Positions 33,954-42,638 of a DNA stretch of 64,000 nt are shown here, piece by piece (position 1 is the stretch's first letter; every line of letters begins with the position of its first letter). Source of the stretch: Limnohabitans sp. Rim47 (GTDB lineage Bacteria; Pseudomonadota; Gammaproteobacteria; Burkholderiales; Burkholderiaceae_C); assembly GCF_001517545.1 (NCBI RefSeq), contig NZ_FBYA01000003.1, forward strand, positions 136,128 through 200,127, written 5' to 3'. The notes beneath the pieces are model-generated. The model saw only the letters and a list, made by a program, of their open reading frames with translations. It was not told the DNA's origin and searched no databases. A program made the translations under genes and the position numbers.

Positions 33954-35639
33954 TCAGTGGTGTGTGGCTTTTCGGCCCGTGGGTTTCAAAGTGGCATCGC
34001 CCAGCATTTCTTTGGCGTGGGCCAAGGTGGTGTCCGACAGCTTTTCGCCACCCAGCATTCGTGCGATTTCGCTCACACGCGCTTCGCTTTCGACCGCCCG
34101 CACCTGGCTGCTGACTTGTCCATGGGCAGCCGCTTTGCTGACCAGTAAATGGTGGTCAGCACAGGCGGCTACCTGGGGCAGGTGAGTGACGGCCAACACT
34201 TGGCGGTGCACACCCAGCTGTTTCATCAGTCGGCCCACAGTTTCTGCCACAGCGCCGCCCACACCCGAGTCCACTTCGTCAAAAATCAGGGTGCCGGCCT
34301 CGCCCAGCTCGCTGGTGGTCACCGCGATGGCCAGCGCGATGCGAGACAGCTCACCGCCAGAGGCCACTTTGCCCACCGGGCGCGGTGTGCTGCCCTCGTG
34401 ACCGGCGACCAAAAAGCTGACTTCTTCAAGGCCATGTTGCGCAGGCGCGTCCAGCGCCTGCAGTTGCACTTCAAGGCGGCCGCCTTGCATGCCCAGTTGT
34501 TGCATGGCGCTGCTGACGGCTTGGGCCAGTGGCTTGGCCGCTTGTTGACGTTGGCGAGAGACCGCTTTGGCTTCTTTCATGCATGCGGCTTGTGCGGTTT
34601 GCTCGGCTTTTTGCAGGTTGTCCAGATCGGCTGCCGCATCGAGTTGCACCAATTCTTGGCGCCAGGCCGAGAGTGTCTGCGGCAATTCGTCGGGTGTTTT
34701 TTTGTAGCGGCGGGCCAGCGACAACCACTGGCCCATGCGTTCGTCGAGCTGGGCCAGGTGTGCTGGGTCCAGGTCGGTTTTGCGCAAATAAGCGTGCAGG
34801 CTGTGGGCCACGTCTTCGGCCTGGGCTTGGGCGGACGTCAGCACGTCGGCCAGTGCATGGAACTCAGGCTCAAATGGCCCCAGCGACTGCAGGGTTTGAA
34901 TGGCGCGGGACAACTGGCGCAACGCACCGCCCTCGTCATCGCCTTCAAGCAAGAGGGTGGCTTGATTGGCCCCGTCGATCAAGGCCTGCGCGTTAGCCAA
35001 GCGGCTGTGCTGCGTGCTCAGGTCTTGCCATTCACCAATTTGGGGGTTGAGCTTTTCAAGTTCGCCGATTTGCCAGGCCAGCCGTTCGCGTTCGTTGGCC
35101 AATGTGCTTTGCGCTTGCTGGGCTTCGGCCAGGGCTTGTTGGGCTTGTCGCCAAACTTGCCACGCGGCTTTGAGTGGTCGGATATCTGTGCCCGCATAGG
35201 CGTCAAGCAGGCCACGCACCGCGTCGGGTCGGGTCAGGCTTTGCCAGGCGTGTTGGCCATGGATGTCCAGCAGTTGTTCCCCCAGTTCGCGCAATTGCGT
35301 GGCGGTGGCTGGGCTGCCATTGATCCATGCGCGGCTTTTGCCCGAGGTGTCCACCGTGCGGCGCAGCAGCAATTGAGCGTTGGCATCGAAACCGGCGGCT
35401 TCGAGCCAGGTCTGGATGGCGTGCGTGGGCTCGAATTCGGCGCAGACTTCGCAGCGGGTGGCGCCTTCGCGCACTACGCCCGATTCGGCACGCGCACCCA
35501 AGGCCAGTTGCAGGGCATCGATCAAGATGGATTTGCCCGCGCCAGTTTCGCCGGTCAGCACACTGAAGCCGCTGTCCAGATCGAGTTCGAGTTCGTGCAC
35601 GATCACAAAATCGCGCAGGGTGATGTGCGTCAGTGCCAC
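33954..35639 (-). CDS. recN: DNA repair protein RecN
   Basis: SMC-like ATPase acting at double-strand breaks. The 561-residue protein starts with a short ABC-type head (SVLTGETGAGKSILIDALQL, Walker A), followed by a long coiled-coil region rich in Gln, Ala and Leu. The C-terminal head has the signature VASGGELSRIALAIAV and Walker B LIFDEVDSGVGG. It lies between nadK and rapZ with gaps of two to three bases, so the three form one operon. I see no LexA box in the short upstream space. Confidence 0.96.
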   Translation of the reverse strand: MALTHITLRDFVIVHELELDLDSGFSVLTGETGAGKSILIDALQLALGARAESGVVREGATRCEVCAEFEPTHAIQTWLEAAGFDANAQLLLRRTVDTSGKSRAWINGSPATATQLRELGEQLLDIHGQHAWQSLTRPDAVRGLLDAYAGTDIRPLKAAWQVWRQAQQALAEAQQAQSTLANERERLAWQIGELEKLNPQIGEWQDLSTQHSRLANAQALIDGANQATLLLEGDDEGGALRQLSRAIQTLQSLGPFEPEFHALADVLTSAQAQAEDVAHSLHAYLRKTDLDPAHLAQLDERMGQWLSLARRYKKTPDELPQTLSAWRQELVQLDAAADLDNLQKAEQTAQAACMKEAKAVSRQRQQAAKPLAQAVSSAMQQLGMQGGRLEVQLQALDAPAQHGLEEVSFLVAGHEGSTPRPVGKVASGGELSRIALAIAVTTSELGEAGTLIFDEVDSGVGGAVAETVGRLMKQLGVHRQVLAVTHLPQVAACADHHLLVSKAAAHGQVSSQVRAVESEARVSEIARMLGGEKLSDTTLAHAKEMLGDATLKPTGRKATHH

Positions 35640-35642
35640 GGC

Positions 35643-36536
35643 TTAAACACCCTCATTCCAGTGCATTTTTTTGCGCAAGGTGTCGAAGTAGTTCCAGCCA
35701 GCGGGGTGCAAAAACCGCACTTTGTGCTCAGATCTTTGCACTGTGATGCGGTCGCCCAGCATCAGTTCGGCCAGCGATTGCATGTCAAAGTTGGCGCTGA
35801 CGTAGCGCCCAGCCACGATTTCAATGCTGATCTCTGAAGATTCGGGCAGCACGATCGGGCGGTTGGACAAGGTGTGTGGCGCGATGGGCGCCATGACCCA
35901 GCCGCCAATAGACGGGTGCATCAAGGGGCCGCCGACCGACAGTGAATAAGCGGTGGAGCCCGTGGGCGTGGCGATGATCAAGCCGTCAGCACGCTGGGTG
36001 GCCACAAAGCGGCCATCGACTTCGACGCGCAGCTCCACCATGCCGGAGGTGCCGCCTCGGTTGACGACCACGTCGTTCATGGCCAAAGCGCTGAACACGC
36101 TGCGCTGGTCACGCATGACGTGAGCTTGCAGCAAGCTGCGGTCTTCGGTCTGGTAATTGCCTTGCAGCATGGGCTGCAACACATCTTGGTAGCTTTGAAT
36201 CGGGATGTCTGTGATGAAGCCGAGACGCCCCTGGTTGATGCCGATCAGGGGCAGGGCGTAGCGGGCCATCTGGCGACCAATGCCCAGCATGGTGCCGTCG
36301 CCGCCAATCACCAAACCCAGATCGCACTGCGTGCCGATCTCGGCCATCTCCAACATGGGGTATTGGTTCAGCCCAGTGTGCAAGGCGGTCTCTTTGTCCA
36401 GCACCACATCGCAACCTTGCCGTGTCAGGAACTGGGCCACATCGTCCAGAACACGCCGTGAACTCTCAAGCCCCCCACCGTGGGCGGTGGTGTGGTACTT
36501 GCCAAAGAGCGCAACATGACGGAATTTGGATCTCAT
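35643..36536 (-). CDS. nadK: NAD kinase
   Basis: Phosphorylates NAD to NADP. The 297-residue protein has the GGDGT motif (LVIGGDGTMLGIGRQMA) and the substrate loop in NDVVVNRGG. The C-terminal ATPTGSTAYSLSVGGPLMHP block holds the conserved Gly-rich turn. The ATG at 36536 is chosen over the TTG two codons upstream. It is divergent from hrcA with only 28 bp between start codons and precedes recN, the arrangement hrcA/nadK-recN being common in proteobacteria. Confidence 0.96.
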   Translation of the reverse strand: MRSKFRHVALFGKYHTTAHGGGLESSRRVLDDVAQFLTRQGCDVVLDKETALHTGLNQYPMLEMAEIGTQCDLGLVIGGDGTMLGIGRQMARYALPLIGINQGRLGFITDIPIQSYQDVLQPMLQGNYQTEDRSLLQAHVMRDQRSVFSALAMNDVVVNRGGTSGMVELRVEVDGRFVATQRADGLIIATPTGSTAYSLSVGGPLMHPSIGGWVMAPIAPHTLSNRPIVLPESSEISIEIVAGRYVSANFDMQSLAELMLGDRITVQRSEHKVRFLHPAGWNYFDTLRKKMHWNEGV

Positions 36537-36564
36537 CCGCAAATTACATCATTAAAATGACCGG

Positions 36565-37569
36565 ATGCTAGATGATCGTGCCAAGTTATTGCTCAAAGCG
36601 CTGGTTGAACGCTATATCGCGGACGGCCAACCTGTGGGTTCGCGCACGCTCTCCAAAGCCTCGGGCCTGGACTTGTCGCCCGCCACCATCCGAAACGTCA
36701 TGTCGGACCTGGAGGAGCTGGGTCTGATTGCCAGCCCGCACACCTCTGCCGGGCGCATTCCAACGAGCCGGGGTTACCGCTTGTTTGTCGACACCATGCT
36801 CACCGTTCAGCGCGATGGTCTGGAGACACCGGCGCTGACGCCAGACCAACCGCAAAGGGTGATTGCCAGCGCAGCCAATTTGCTGTCGAACTTGTCCCAC
36901 TTTGTGGGCGTGGTCATGACGCCGCGCAGACCGTCTGTGTTTCGTCACATCGAGTTTTTGCGATTGTCCGAGCGCCGTTTGTTGGTGATCATTGTTTCCC
37001 CTGAGGGCGATGTTCAAAACAGGATCTTGTTGACGGAGACGGACTACTCCCAAAGCCAGCTGCTGGAAACCTCGAATTTCCTTAATTCGCACTACGCCGG
37101 CATGGCCATTGAGCAAGTGCGCAGCCGTGTGCAGCAAGAATTGGTCAGTTTGCAAAGCGAAATCGCCACGCTCATGCAGGCGGCCGTCAAGGTCAGTACT
37201 GAGGCTCTGGCCGAAGACCAAAACGAAGTGGTCATCGCGGGCGAGCGCAACTTGCTGTCGGTGAGCGACTTTTCCAGTGACATGGGGCATTTGCGCAGGG
37301 CGTTTGATCTTTTTGAGCAAAAAACCCAGCTCATGCGCTTGTTGGATGTATCCAGCCAAGCCGAGGGTGTGCGCATCTATATAGGCGGCGAGAGCCAGAT
37401 CGTGCCCATGCAGGAACTGTCGGTCGTCAGTTCCCCTTATGAGGTGGATGGCCAGATTGTGGGCACGCTGGGCGTGATTGGCCCGACCCGCATGCCCTAT
37501 GACCGAATGATCCAGATCGTCAACATCACCTCGCGCTTGGTCAGCAACGCATTGAGCCAGTCTAAATAA
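36565..37569 (+). CDS. hrcA: Heat-inducible transcription repressor HrcA
   Basis: Represses chaperone operons by binding CIRCE elements, with activity tuned by GroEL. The 334-residue protein has an N-terminal winged helix (ADGQPVGSRTLSKASGLDLS and SPATIRNVMSDLEELGLI), the linker SPHTSAGRIPTSRGYR, and the C-terminal VVSSPYEVDGQIVGTLGVIG region. The gene stands alone; I saw no CIRCE element (TTAGCACTC-N9-GAGTGCTAA) in the 28-bp spacer upstream. The intron-bearing tRNA follows 37 bp after its stop. Confidence 0.95.
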   Translation: MLDDRAKLLLKALVERYIADGQPVGSRTLSKASGLDLSPATIRNVMSDLEELGLIASPHTSAGRIPTSRGYRLFVDTMLTVQRDGLETPALTPDQPQRVIASAANLLSNLSHFVGVVMTPRRPSVFRHIEFLRLSERRLLVIIVSPEGDVQNRILLTETDYSQSQLLETSNFLNSHYAGMAIEQVRSRVQQELVSLQSEIATLMQAAVKVSTEALAEDQNEVVIAGERNLLSVSDFSSDMGHLRRAFDLFEQKTQLMRLLDVSSQAEGVRIYIGGESQIVPMQELSVVSSPYEVDGQIVGTLGVIGPTRMPYDRMIQIVNITSRLVSNALSQSK

Positions 37570-37587
37570 ATGGCCGAGTGGCCCGAC

Positions 37588-37593
37588 TACAAT
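37588..37593 (+). promoter_or_regulatory. Candidate -10 element of tRNA-Ile
   Basis: TACAAT in the sequence CTACAATCA, ending 13 bases before the tRNA 5' end and just after hrcA. No convincing -35 is seen. Confidence 0.4.
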
Positions 37594-37606
37594 CAGCAGC
37601 TGTAGT

Positions 37607-37886
37607 GGGGCGTTAGCTCAGTTGGTTAGAGCAGAGGACTCATAAAAATTGTGCACCGAGGCAGGAAACTCCTCGCGTGAATGGCGTCAAATTCGGTGAA
37701 AGCTAAGTGCAGCGATGCATACGCCAATGCCGAGCCAAGCGCAGTGAGAAATCACTGTGAAGGTGTAGAGACTAGACGGCGCCCGTCTAAGGCGAAAGCT
37801 ACGATGAAGGCATAGTCCAGGGAGTGGCGAAAGTCACACAAACCAGAATCCTTTGGTCCACGGTTCAAGTCCGTGACGCCCTACCA
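37607..37886 (+). tRNA. tRNA-Ile (CAT anticodon) interrupted by a group I intron
   Basis: The exons are 37607-37643 and 37847-37886. Joined they form a 77-nt tRNA: acceptor GGGGCGT/ACGCCCT, D-arm GCTC/GAGC, anticodon stem GAGGA/TCCTT, loop CTCATAA, T-arm CACGG/CCGTG with TTCAAGT, discriminator A and encoded CCA. The CAT anticodon with the TTGGTC-type variable region and GGTTCAAGTCC arm matches the Ile2 isoacceptor, in which TilS changes C34 to lysidine to read AUA, rather than a Met tRNA. The intron is placed after anticodon position 36. Without splicing this gene would give no functional tRNA. Confidence 0.93.
37644..37846 (+). ncRNA. Group I self-splicing intron (IC3-like, Azoarcus tRNA-Ile type), 203 nt
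   Basis: The 203-nt insert keeps the small group I core. Its guide GTG (37651-37653) pairs with the exon CAT, giving the expected U-G pair at the 5' splice site. P2 is a GAGG/CCTC hairpin with a GGAAAC-type loop near 37659-37674. P5 is GTGCA-gcga-TGCAT; P6 is CAGTGA-GAAA-TCACTG. The P7 strands lie around AGACTAGACGG (37769-37779) and CATAGTCC (37811-37818), and P9 has a GCGAAAGT loop. It ends in the omega G at 37846. From memory, long blocks match the Azoarcus BH72 intron, which sits at the same site. No homing endonuclease is encoded. Confidence 0.93.
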
Positions 37887-37929
37887 CTTCTCTCTTTGAC
37901 TGTTCATAAACAGTGTCCACGCCAATCCC

Positions 37930-40782
37930 TCAGCCCGTATTTCTCAAGCCTGCCGCAATCCCGTTGATCGAGATGTGGATGCCGCGCTGCACCCGTTCGT
38001 CGGCCAAGCCCGCGCGGTAGCGGCGGATCAGCTCGACTTGGAGGTGGTGCAGAGGGTCAATGTACGGAAAACGGTGGCGAATCGAGCGGTCCAGTGCCGG
38101 GTTGCTGGCCAAGCGGTTCTTTTCACCGGTGATCTGGGCCAGGGCGTCCGCGGTGCGGTGCCATTCGGCTTCGATCGCGGTGAAGATTTTTTTCCGCAAA
38201 CGGCTGTCGCTGACCAGCTCGGCGTAACGCGAGGCCAGTGCCAAATCGCTCTTGGCCAAGACCATGTCCATGTTGGACAGCAGGGTGCGAAAGAACGGCC
38301 ATTGCCGGTACATCTTTTGCAGCAGGGCCAGCGCGGCTTTGCGTTCGGCCACTGTGGGCTTGTCCAGGTAGGCGGCCACCGCCGAACCAAAGCCCAGCCA
38401 GCCGGGCAAGGTCAGGCGGCATTGGCCCCAGCTGAAACCCCAAGGAATCGCCCGCAGGTCTTCGATTTTTTCGAGGGCTTTGCGCGAGGCGGGGCGTGAG
38501 CCGATGTTCAGCTGCGCCAGTTCTTTGAGTGGGGTTGCGCCAAAGAAGTACTCTGTGAAGCCGGGTGTTTCATAGACCAGGGCACGGTAGGCGTCCATGC
38601 TGGCTTCGGACAGTTCGGCTGCGGCGTCCAAAAAGGCCCGGGTGGCGGGCTTGGTCGGTTGCAGCAGTGTGGCTTCGAGCGTGGCGGCGACCAAGGTTTC
38701 GAGGTTGCGGCGGCCAATTTCGGGGTTGGCGTATTTGGAGCCGATGACTTCGCCTTGCTCGGTCAGGCGAATCTGGCCGCGCACGGTGCCCGGTGGCTGC
38801 GCCAAGATCGCTTGGTAGCTGGGGCCACCACCTCGGCCCACCGTGCCGCCACGGCCATGGAACATGCGCAAAGTAATGCCATGGCTGCTTTTGAGTTTGT
38901 CGAACAGTTCCACCAAAGCGATCTCGGCGCGGTAAAGCTCCCAGTTGCTGGTGAAGATGCCGCCATCTTTGTTGCTGTCTGAGTAGCCCAGCATGATGTC
39001 TTGCTCACCACCGGAGCGTTGCAGCAGCGCGGCCACACCCGGCAGGGCGTAAAAGTCGCGCATGATGGGGGCGGCATTGCGCAGGTCTTCAATCGTCTCA
39101 AACAGCGGCACCACGATCAGGTCGTTGCGAGCTTCCGCGTCGAGCGTGCCACGCAACAGCCCCGCTTCTTTTTGCAGCAACAACACTTCCAGCAAGTCGC
39201 TCACGGTTTCGGTGTGGCTGATGATGTAGTGGCGAATGGCTTGTTTGCCAAAGCTGGCCAGCATTTGCCGGGCCATTTCAAAAATCGCCAGTTCGGATGT
39301 GGCATGGGCGCTGTAGTCGGCGCCCGGCACGCGCAGCGGGCGGGCGTCGTTCAGCAGGCCCAGCAGCAGGGCTTGTTTGGCGTGTTCGTCGAGTTGGCTG
39401 TAGTTTTTTTCTACCCGCGCGGTGGTCAGCAGTTCGGCCACCACTTCTTCGTGTTTGTCCGAGCTTTGGCGCAGGTCCACGGTGGCCAGGTGAAAGCCGA
39501 ACACCTCAACCGCGCGGATCAGCGGGTGCAGGCGTTGGGCCGCAACGGCTTCGGCGTGGTGGCTGCACAGTGATGCCTCGATCACGCGCAGGTCTGCCAA
39601 AAATGCTTCGGCGTTGGCATAGGGGTTTTGCGGTGCCACGGCGTGGCGTGCTGCTTCGCCCCCAGTCAAGTGGGTTAGCGTGGCGGCCAAGCGGGCATAC
39701 ATGCCGGTCAGTGCCCGCCGATACGGCTCGTCCTGGCGGTGTTCGTTGGTATCAGGCGACTGCGCGGCCAAGGCCTGCATGTCGGGGCCAAAGGGCACCA
39801 GCATGGCCGACAGCGACAACTCGCTGCCCAAGAAATGCACTTCGGTCAGGTAGTGGCGCAGGGCCACATCGCTTTGGCGGGTTAGGGCGTGTGCCAATGT
39901 TTGCGCGGTCACATTGGGGTTGCCATCGCGGTCACCACCAATCCATTGGCCCATCCGCAAAAAGCTGGCAATGGGCTGCCCAGGCAGGGCTTCTTCAAGC
40001 TCGGCATACAGCTTGGGGATTTCGCGCAGGAAAGTGGCTTCGTAATAGCTCAGCGCGTTTTCAATTTCGTCGGCCACCGTGAGCTTGGTAAAGCGCAGCA
40101 AGCGGGTTTGCCACAGCTGCATCACGCGGGCGCGCATTTGCAACTCATTGGCCGCCAGCTCTTTGGGGCTCAGTGCGTCTTTGGCCGCATTGACGGCTGC
40201 AGCGCGTGCCTTGATGGCGTCGCGCTCGGTCAGCAGGTGGGCGATGTCGCGCTCGGCATCCAAAATACTTTTGCGCTGGACTTCGGTGGGGTGCGCGGTC
40301 AGCACCGGGGCCACGTAGCTGGTGGCCAGCATGTCTGAGATGCTTTTGGGCGTGATGCCCGCCCAGCGCAGGCGCTGAAGTGCCACATCGATGCTGCCTT
40401 CTTGGGTGTGACCCGCGCGTTCGTGGATGGCGCGGCGGCGAATGTGGTGGCGGTCTTCGGCCAGGTTGGCCAAGTGGCTGAAATACGTGAATGCGCGGAT
40501 CACGCTCACGGCTCGGTCGCCGGGCAGGCTTTTGAGCAGTTTTTTCAAGGCCTTGTCGGCCTCATGGTCGGCATCACGCCGAAATGCTACCGACAGCTTG
40601 CGTATCTGCTCGACCAGCTCATAGGCTTCAGGGCCTTCCTGCGTCCGGATCACGTCACCCAAGATGCGACCCAGTAGTCGGATGTCTTCAACCAAGGGCC
40701 GTTCGCTGTCGCGTTTTTCCGTGCGTTGGCTGGTGCGGGTTGTTTGGGTAGCGCCGAGAGTGTCTGGGGAGGCCTGTTTCAT
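37930..40782 (-). CDS. ppc: Phosphoenolpyruvate carboxylase
   Basis: Anaplerotic enzyme fixing bicarbonate onto PEP to give oxaloacetate. The 950-residue protein has the catalytic-His motif PVLTAHPTEVQRKSI and MLGYSDSNKDGG. It also has the Gly-rich loop MFHGRGGTVGRGGGPSY and the family C-terminus, here ending GLRNTG. Full length compares with about 880-950 in relatives. It is transcribed away from hemC. A low-complexity N-terminal stretch (TLGATQTTRTSQRTEKRDSE) precedes homology, so a later start is conceivable. Confidence 0.97.
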   Translation of the reverse strand: MKQASPDTLGATQTTRTSQRTEKRDSERPLVEDIRLLGRILGDVIRTQEGPEAYELVEQIRKLSVAFRRDADHEADKALKKLLKSLPGDRAVSVIRAFTYFSHLANLAEDRHHIRRRAIHERAGHTQEGSIDVALQRLRWAGITPKSISDMLATSYVAPVLTAHPTEVQRKSILDAERDIAHLLTERDAIKARAAAVNAAKDALSPKELAANELQMRARVMQLWQTRLLRFTKLTVADEIENALSYYEATFLREIPKLYAELEEALPGQPIASFLRMGQWIGGDRDGNPNVTAQTLAHALTRQSDVALRHYLTEVHFLGSELSLSAMLVPFGPDMQALAAQSPDTNEHRQDEPYRRALTGMYARLAATLTHLTGGEAARHAVAPQNPYANAEAFLADLRVIEASLCSHHAEAVAAQRLHPLIRAVEVFGFHLATVDLRQSSDKHEEVVAELLTTARVEKNYSQLDEHAKQALLLGLLNDARPLRVPGADYSAHATSELAIFEMARQMLASFGKQAIRHYIISHTETVSDLLEVLLLQKEAGLLRGTLDAEARNDLIVVPLFETIEDLRNAAPIMRDFYALPGVAALLQRSGGEQDIMLGYSDSNKDGGIFTSNWELYRAEIALVELFDKLKSSHGITLRMFHGRGGTVGRGGGPSYQAILAQPPGTVRGQIRLTEQGEVIGSKYANPEIGRRNLETLVAATLEATLLQPTKPATRAFLDAAAELSEASMDAYRALVYETPGFTEYFFGATPLKELAQLNIGSRPASRKALEKIEDLRAIPWGFSWGQCRLTLPGWLGFGSAVAAYLDKPTVAERKAALALLQKMYRQWPFFRTLLSNMDMVLAKSDLALASRYAELVSDSRLRKKIFTAIEAEWHRTADALAQITGEKNRLASNPALDRSIRHRFPYIDPLHHLQVELIRRYRAGLADERVQRGIHISINGIAAGLRNTG

Positions 40783-40922
40783 TGGAATTGTTTCAGTGAA
40801 AGTGGGTTTGGCTGAGGCGTGCCGAGGCTTGTGGTCTCGTTACCTCATGCTAGCATCGCCCGTGCTCCATTAATTACCAATTGGTTTCATCGTGATGAGG
40901 CCTATTCAACGAGAAATTCAAC

Positions 40923-41840
40923 GTGTCTTCGACTTCTGCCCCCTCCATCGTGATTGCTACCCGTGAAAGCCGTTTGGCGCTTTGGCAAGCAGAGCATGTC
41001 AAAGCCCTGCTTGAGGGTTTGGGTTGTCGTGTCAGCCTGCTGGGCATGACCACGCAAGGTGACCAGATCCTGGACCGCAGTCTGAGCAAGGTCGGCGGCA
41101 AGGGCTTGTTTGTCAAGGAACTCGAAGTGGCCCTGCAGGAGGGGCGTGCCGACATTGCCGTGCATTCCCTGAAGGACGTGCCCATGGACATGCCCGAAGG
41201 ATTTGATCTGGCCTGTGTGATGGAGCGCGAAGACCCCCGCGATGCTTGGGTGTCTGCCGCTTATGCCCGTCTGGAAGACCTGCCACAAGGCGCGGTGGTG
41301 GGCACATCGAGTTTGCGTCGCACGGTGTTACTGCGCGCTTTGCGCCCCGATTTGAAGATCGAACCCTTGCGCGGCAATCTGGACACCCGTTTGCGCAAAC
41401 TCGACGAAGGCCAATACGCAGGCATTGTGTTGGCCGCTGCGGGCCTCAAGCGGCTGGGTTTGACCCAGCGCATTCGGCATATTTTTGAAACTGACCAGAT
41501 GCTGCCAGCAGCCGGCCAAGGTGCTTTGGGCATTGAAATTCGCAGTGAACGTGCAGATTTGCGCGCTTTGCTGGGCCCGTTGGCCGACACGCCATCGTGG
41601 CGGCGGGTGGCAGCCGAGCGTGCCGTGAGCCGAGCCATGGGCGGCAGTTGCTCCATGCCTTTGGCGGCCCACGCCACCATCGAAGGCGGCGTGCTCAAGC
41701 TGCGTGCCGCTTGGGGCGACCCGGAGGGCGCGACCGTGTTGGTCACTGCCAATGACGAGGCGCCGGTGGCTGACCTGCCCGATGCAGAGGCTCTGGGCCT
41801 GCGCGTGGCCCAAGCTTTGCGCCAGGCTGGCGCGCATTGA
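40923..41840 (+). CDS. hemC: Porphobilinogen deaminase (hydroxymethylbilane synthase)
   Basis: Joins four porphobilinogens into hydroxymethylbilane. The 305-residue protein starts at GTG (40923). Motifs are VIATRESRLALWQAEHV, the KGLFVKELE and VHSLKDVPMDMP segments with the catalytic Asp-region, and GGSCSMPLAAHA with Cys243 holding the dipyrromethane cofactor. A TTGTGG/TAGCAT pair (16-bp spacer, -10 at 40851) is a possible promoter in the ppc spacer. hemD follows 15 bp on. Confidence 0.96.
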   Translation: MSSTSAPSIVIATRESRLALWQAEHVKALLEGLGCRVSLLGMTTQGDQILDRSLSKVGGKGLFVKELEVALQEGRADIAVHSLKDVPMDMPEGFDLACVMEREDPRDAWVSAAYARLEDLPQGAVVGTSSLRRTVLLRALRPDLKIEPLRGNLDTRLRKLDEGQYAGIVLAAAGLKRLGLTQRIRHIFETDQMLPAAGQGALGIEIRSERADLRALLGPLADTPSWRRVAAERAVSRAMGGSCSMPLAAHATIEGGVLKLRAAWGDPEGATVLVTANDEAPVADLPDAEALGLRVAQALRQAGAH

Positions 41841-41855
41841 CCCTTCAAAAATCGC

Positions 41856-42638
41856 ATGGCTGAAACCTCTGTGGTGATCGTCACCCGGCCAGAGCGTGAG
41901 GCCGAGTCTTGGGCAGCGGCCTTGCTCGCTTGTGGTGTTCGCACCGACATCCTTTCCCTGATTCAGATCGCCCCTTTGCCCGATGCATCGGCTTTGCGTG
42001 CCGCTTGGTCCAACGTGCCCCGGCATTTGGCAGTGATGTTTGTGAGCGCCAATGCGGTGCGGTTTTTCATGGCTGAGCGACCTGCGGGGCTCGGCCTGCA
42101 AGCTTGCCGTGCCTGGTCTACCGGGCCTGGCACCCATGCCGCCTTGTTGGCCTGCGGTTGGCCAGCAGATCAAATCGATTCGCCCGATGCCGACGCAACT
42201 CAGTTTGATTCGGAGGCCTTGTGGACGCTGGTTGCAGGGCGCGTGCAATCAACAGAGCGGGCTTCGGTGCTGATTGTTCGCGGGGCCGATTCCCAGGGTC
42301 AGTTGGCCGGGCGTGACTGGTTGGCACAAAAACTGGCAGACGCTGGCGTTCAGGTGACGCAAGCCGTGGCTTATGTGCGCCAGACCCCCGTGCTGTCGCC
42401 CAGCCAAAAGCAAAGGGCTGCGCAAGCGATGACCGATGGCAGCTGGTGGTTGTTCAGCAGCTCTGAGGCGGCGCATCACCTGTTGCAGCTTTGCCCTGAT
42501 CTGCCATTGGGGCAGGCCAGAGCGTTGGCCACGCACCCCCGCATTGCCCAAAGACTGTGTGCCATGGGCTGGGGGCGGGTGGATACGGTGCCCGCAGGTC
42601 TGGAAGCACAAGCCGAGTCTATAAAATCGCTCACATGA
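41856..42638 (+). CDS. hemD: Uroporphyrinogen-III synthase
   Basis: Closes and inverts ring D of hydroxymethylbilane. The 260-residue sequence is poorly conserved, as usual in this family. It shows TRPEREAESWAAALLACGVR at the start, FVSANAVRFFMAERP, and the paired-domain layout with WWLFSSSEAAHHLLQL in the second half. Assignment rests strongly on its place between hemC and hemX. The stop overlaps the hemX ATG (ATGA). Confidence 0.9.
   Translation: MAETSVVIVTRPEREAESWAAALLACGVRTDILSLIQIAPLPDASALRAAWSNVPRHLAVMFVSANAVRFFMAERPAGLGLQACRAWSTGPGTHAALLACGWPADQIDSPDADATQFDSEALWTLVAGRVQSTERASVLIVRGADSQGQLAGRDWLAQKLADAGVQVTQAVAYVRQTPVLSPSQKQRAAQAMTDGSWWLFSSSEAAHHLLQLCPDLPLGQARALATHPRIAQRLCAMGWGRVDTVPAGLEAQAESIKSLT

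Noticed and set aside
34149..35837. Open frame of 562 codons on the plus strand at recN
   Set aside because: Antisense shadow of recN; the minus strand carries the full ABC-type motifs.
37607..37886. tRNA disrupted by a random insertion (pseudogene)
   Set aside because: The insert has group I core pairings and a terminal G, and both exons are intact and join to a complete tRNA.
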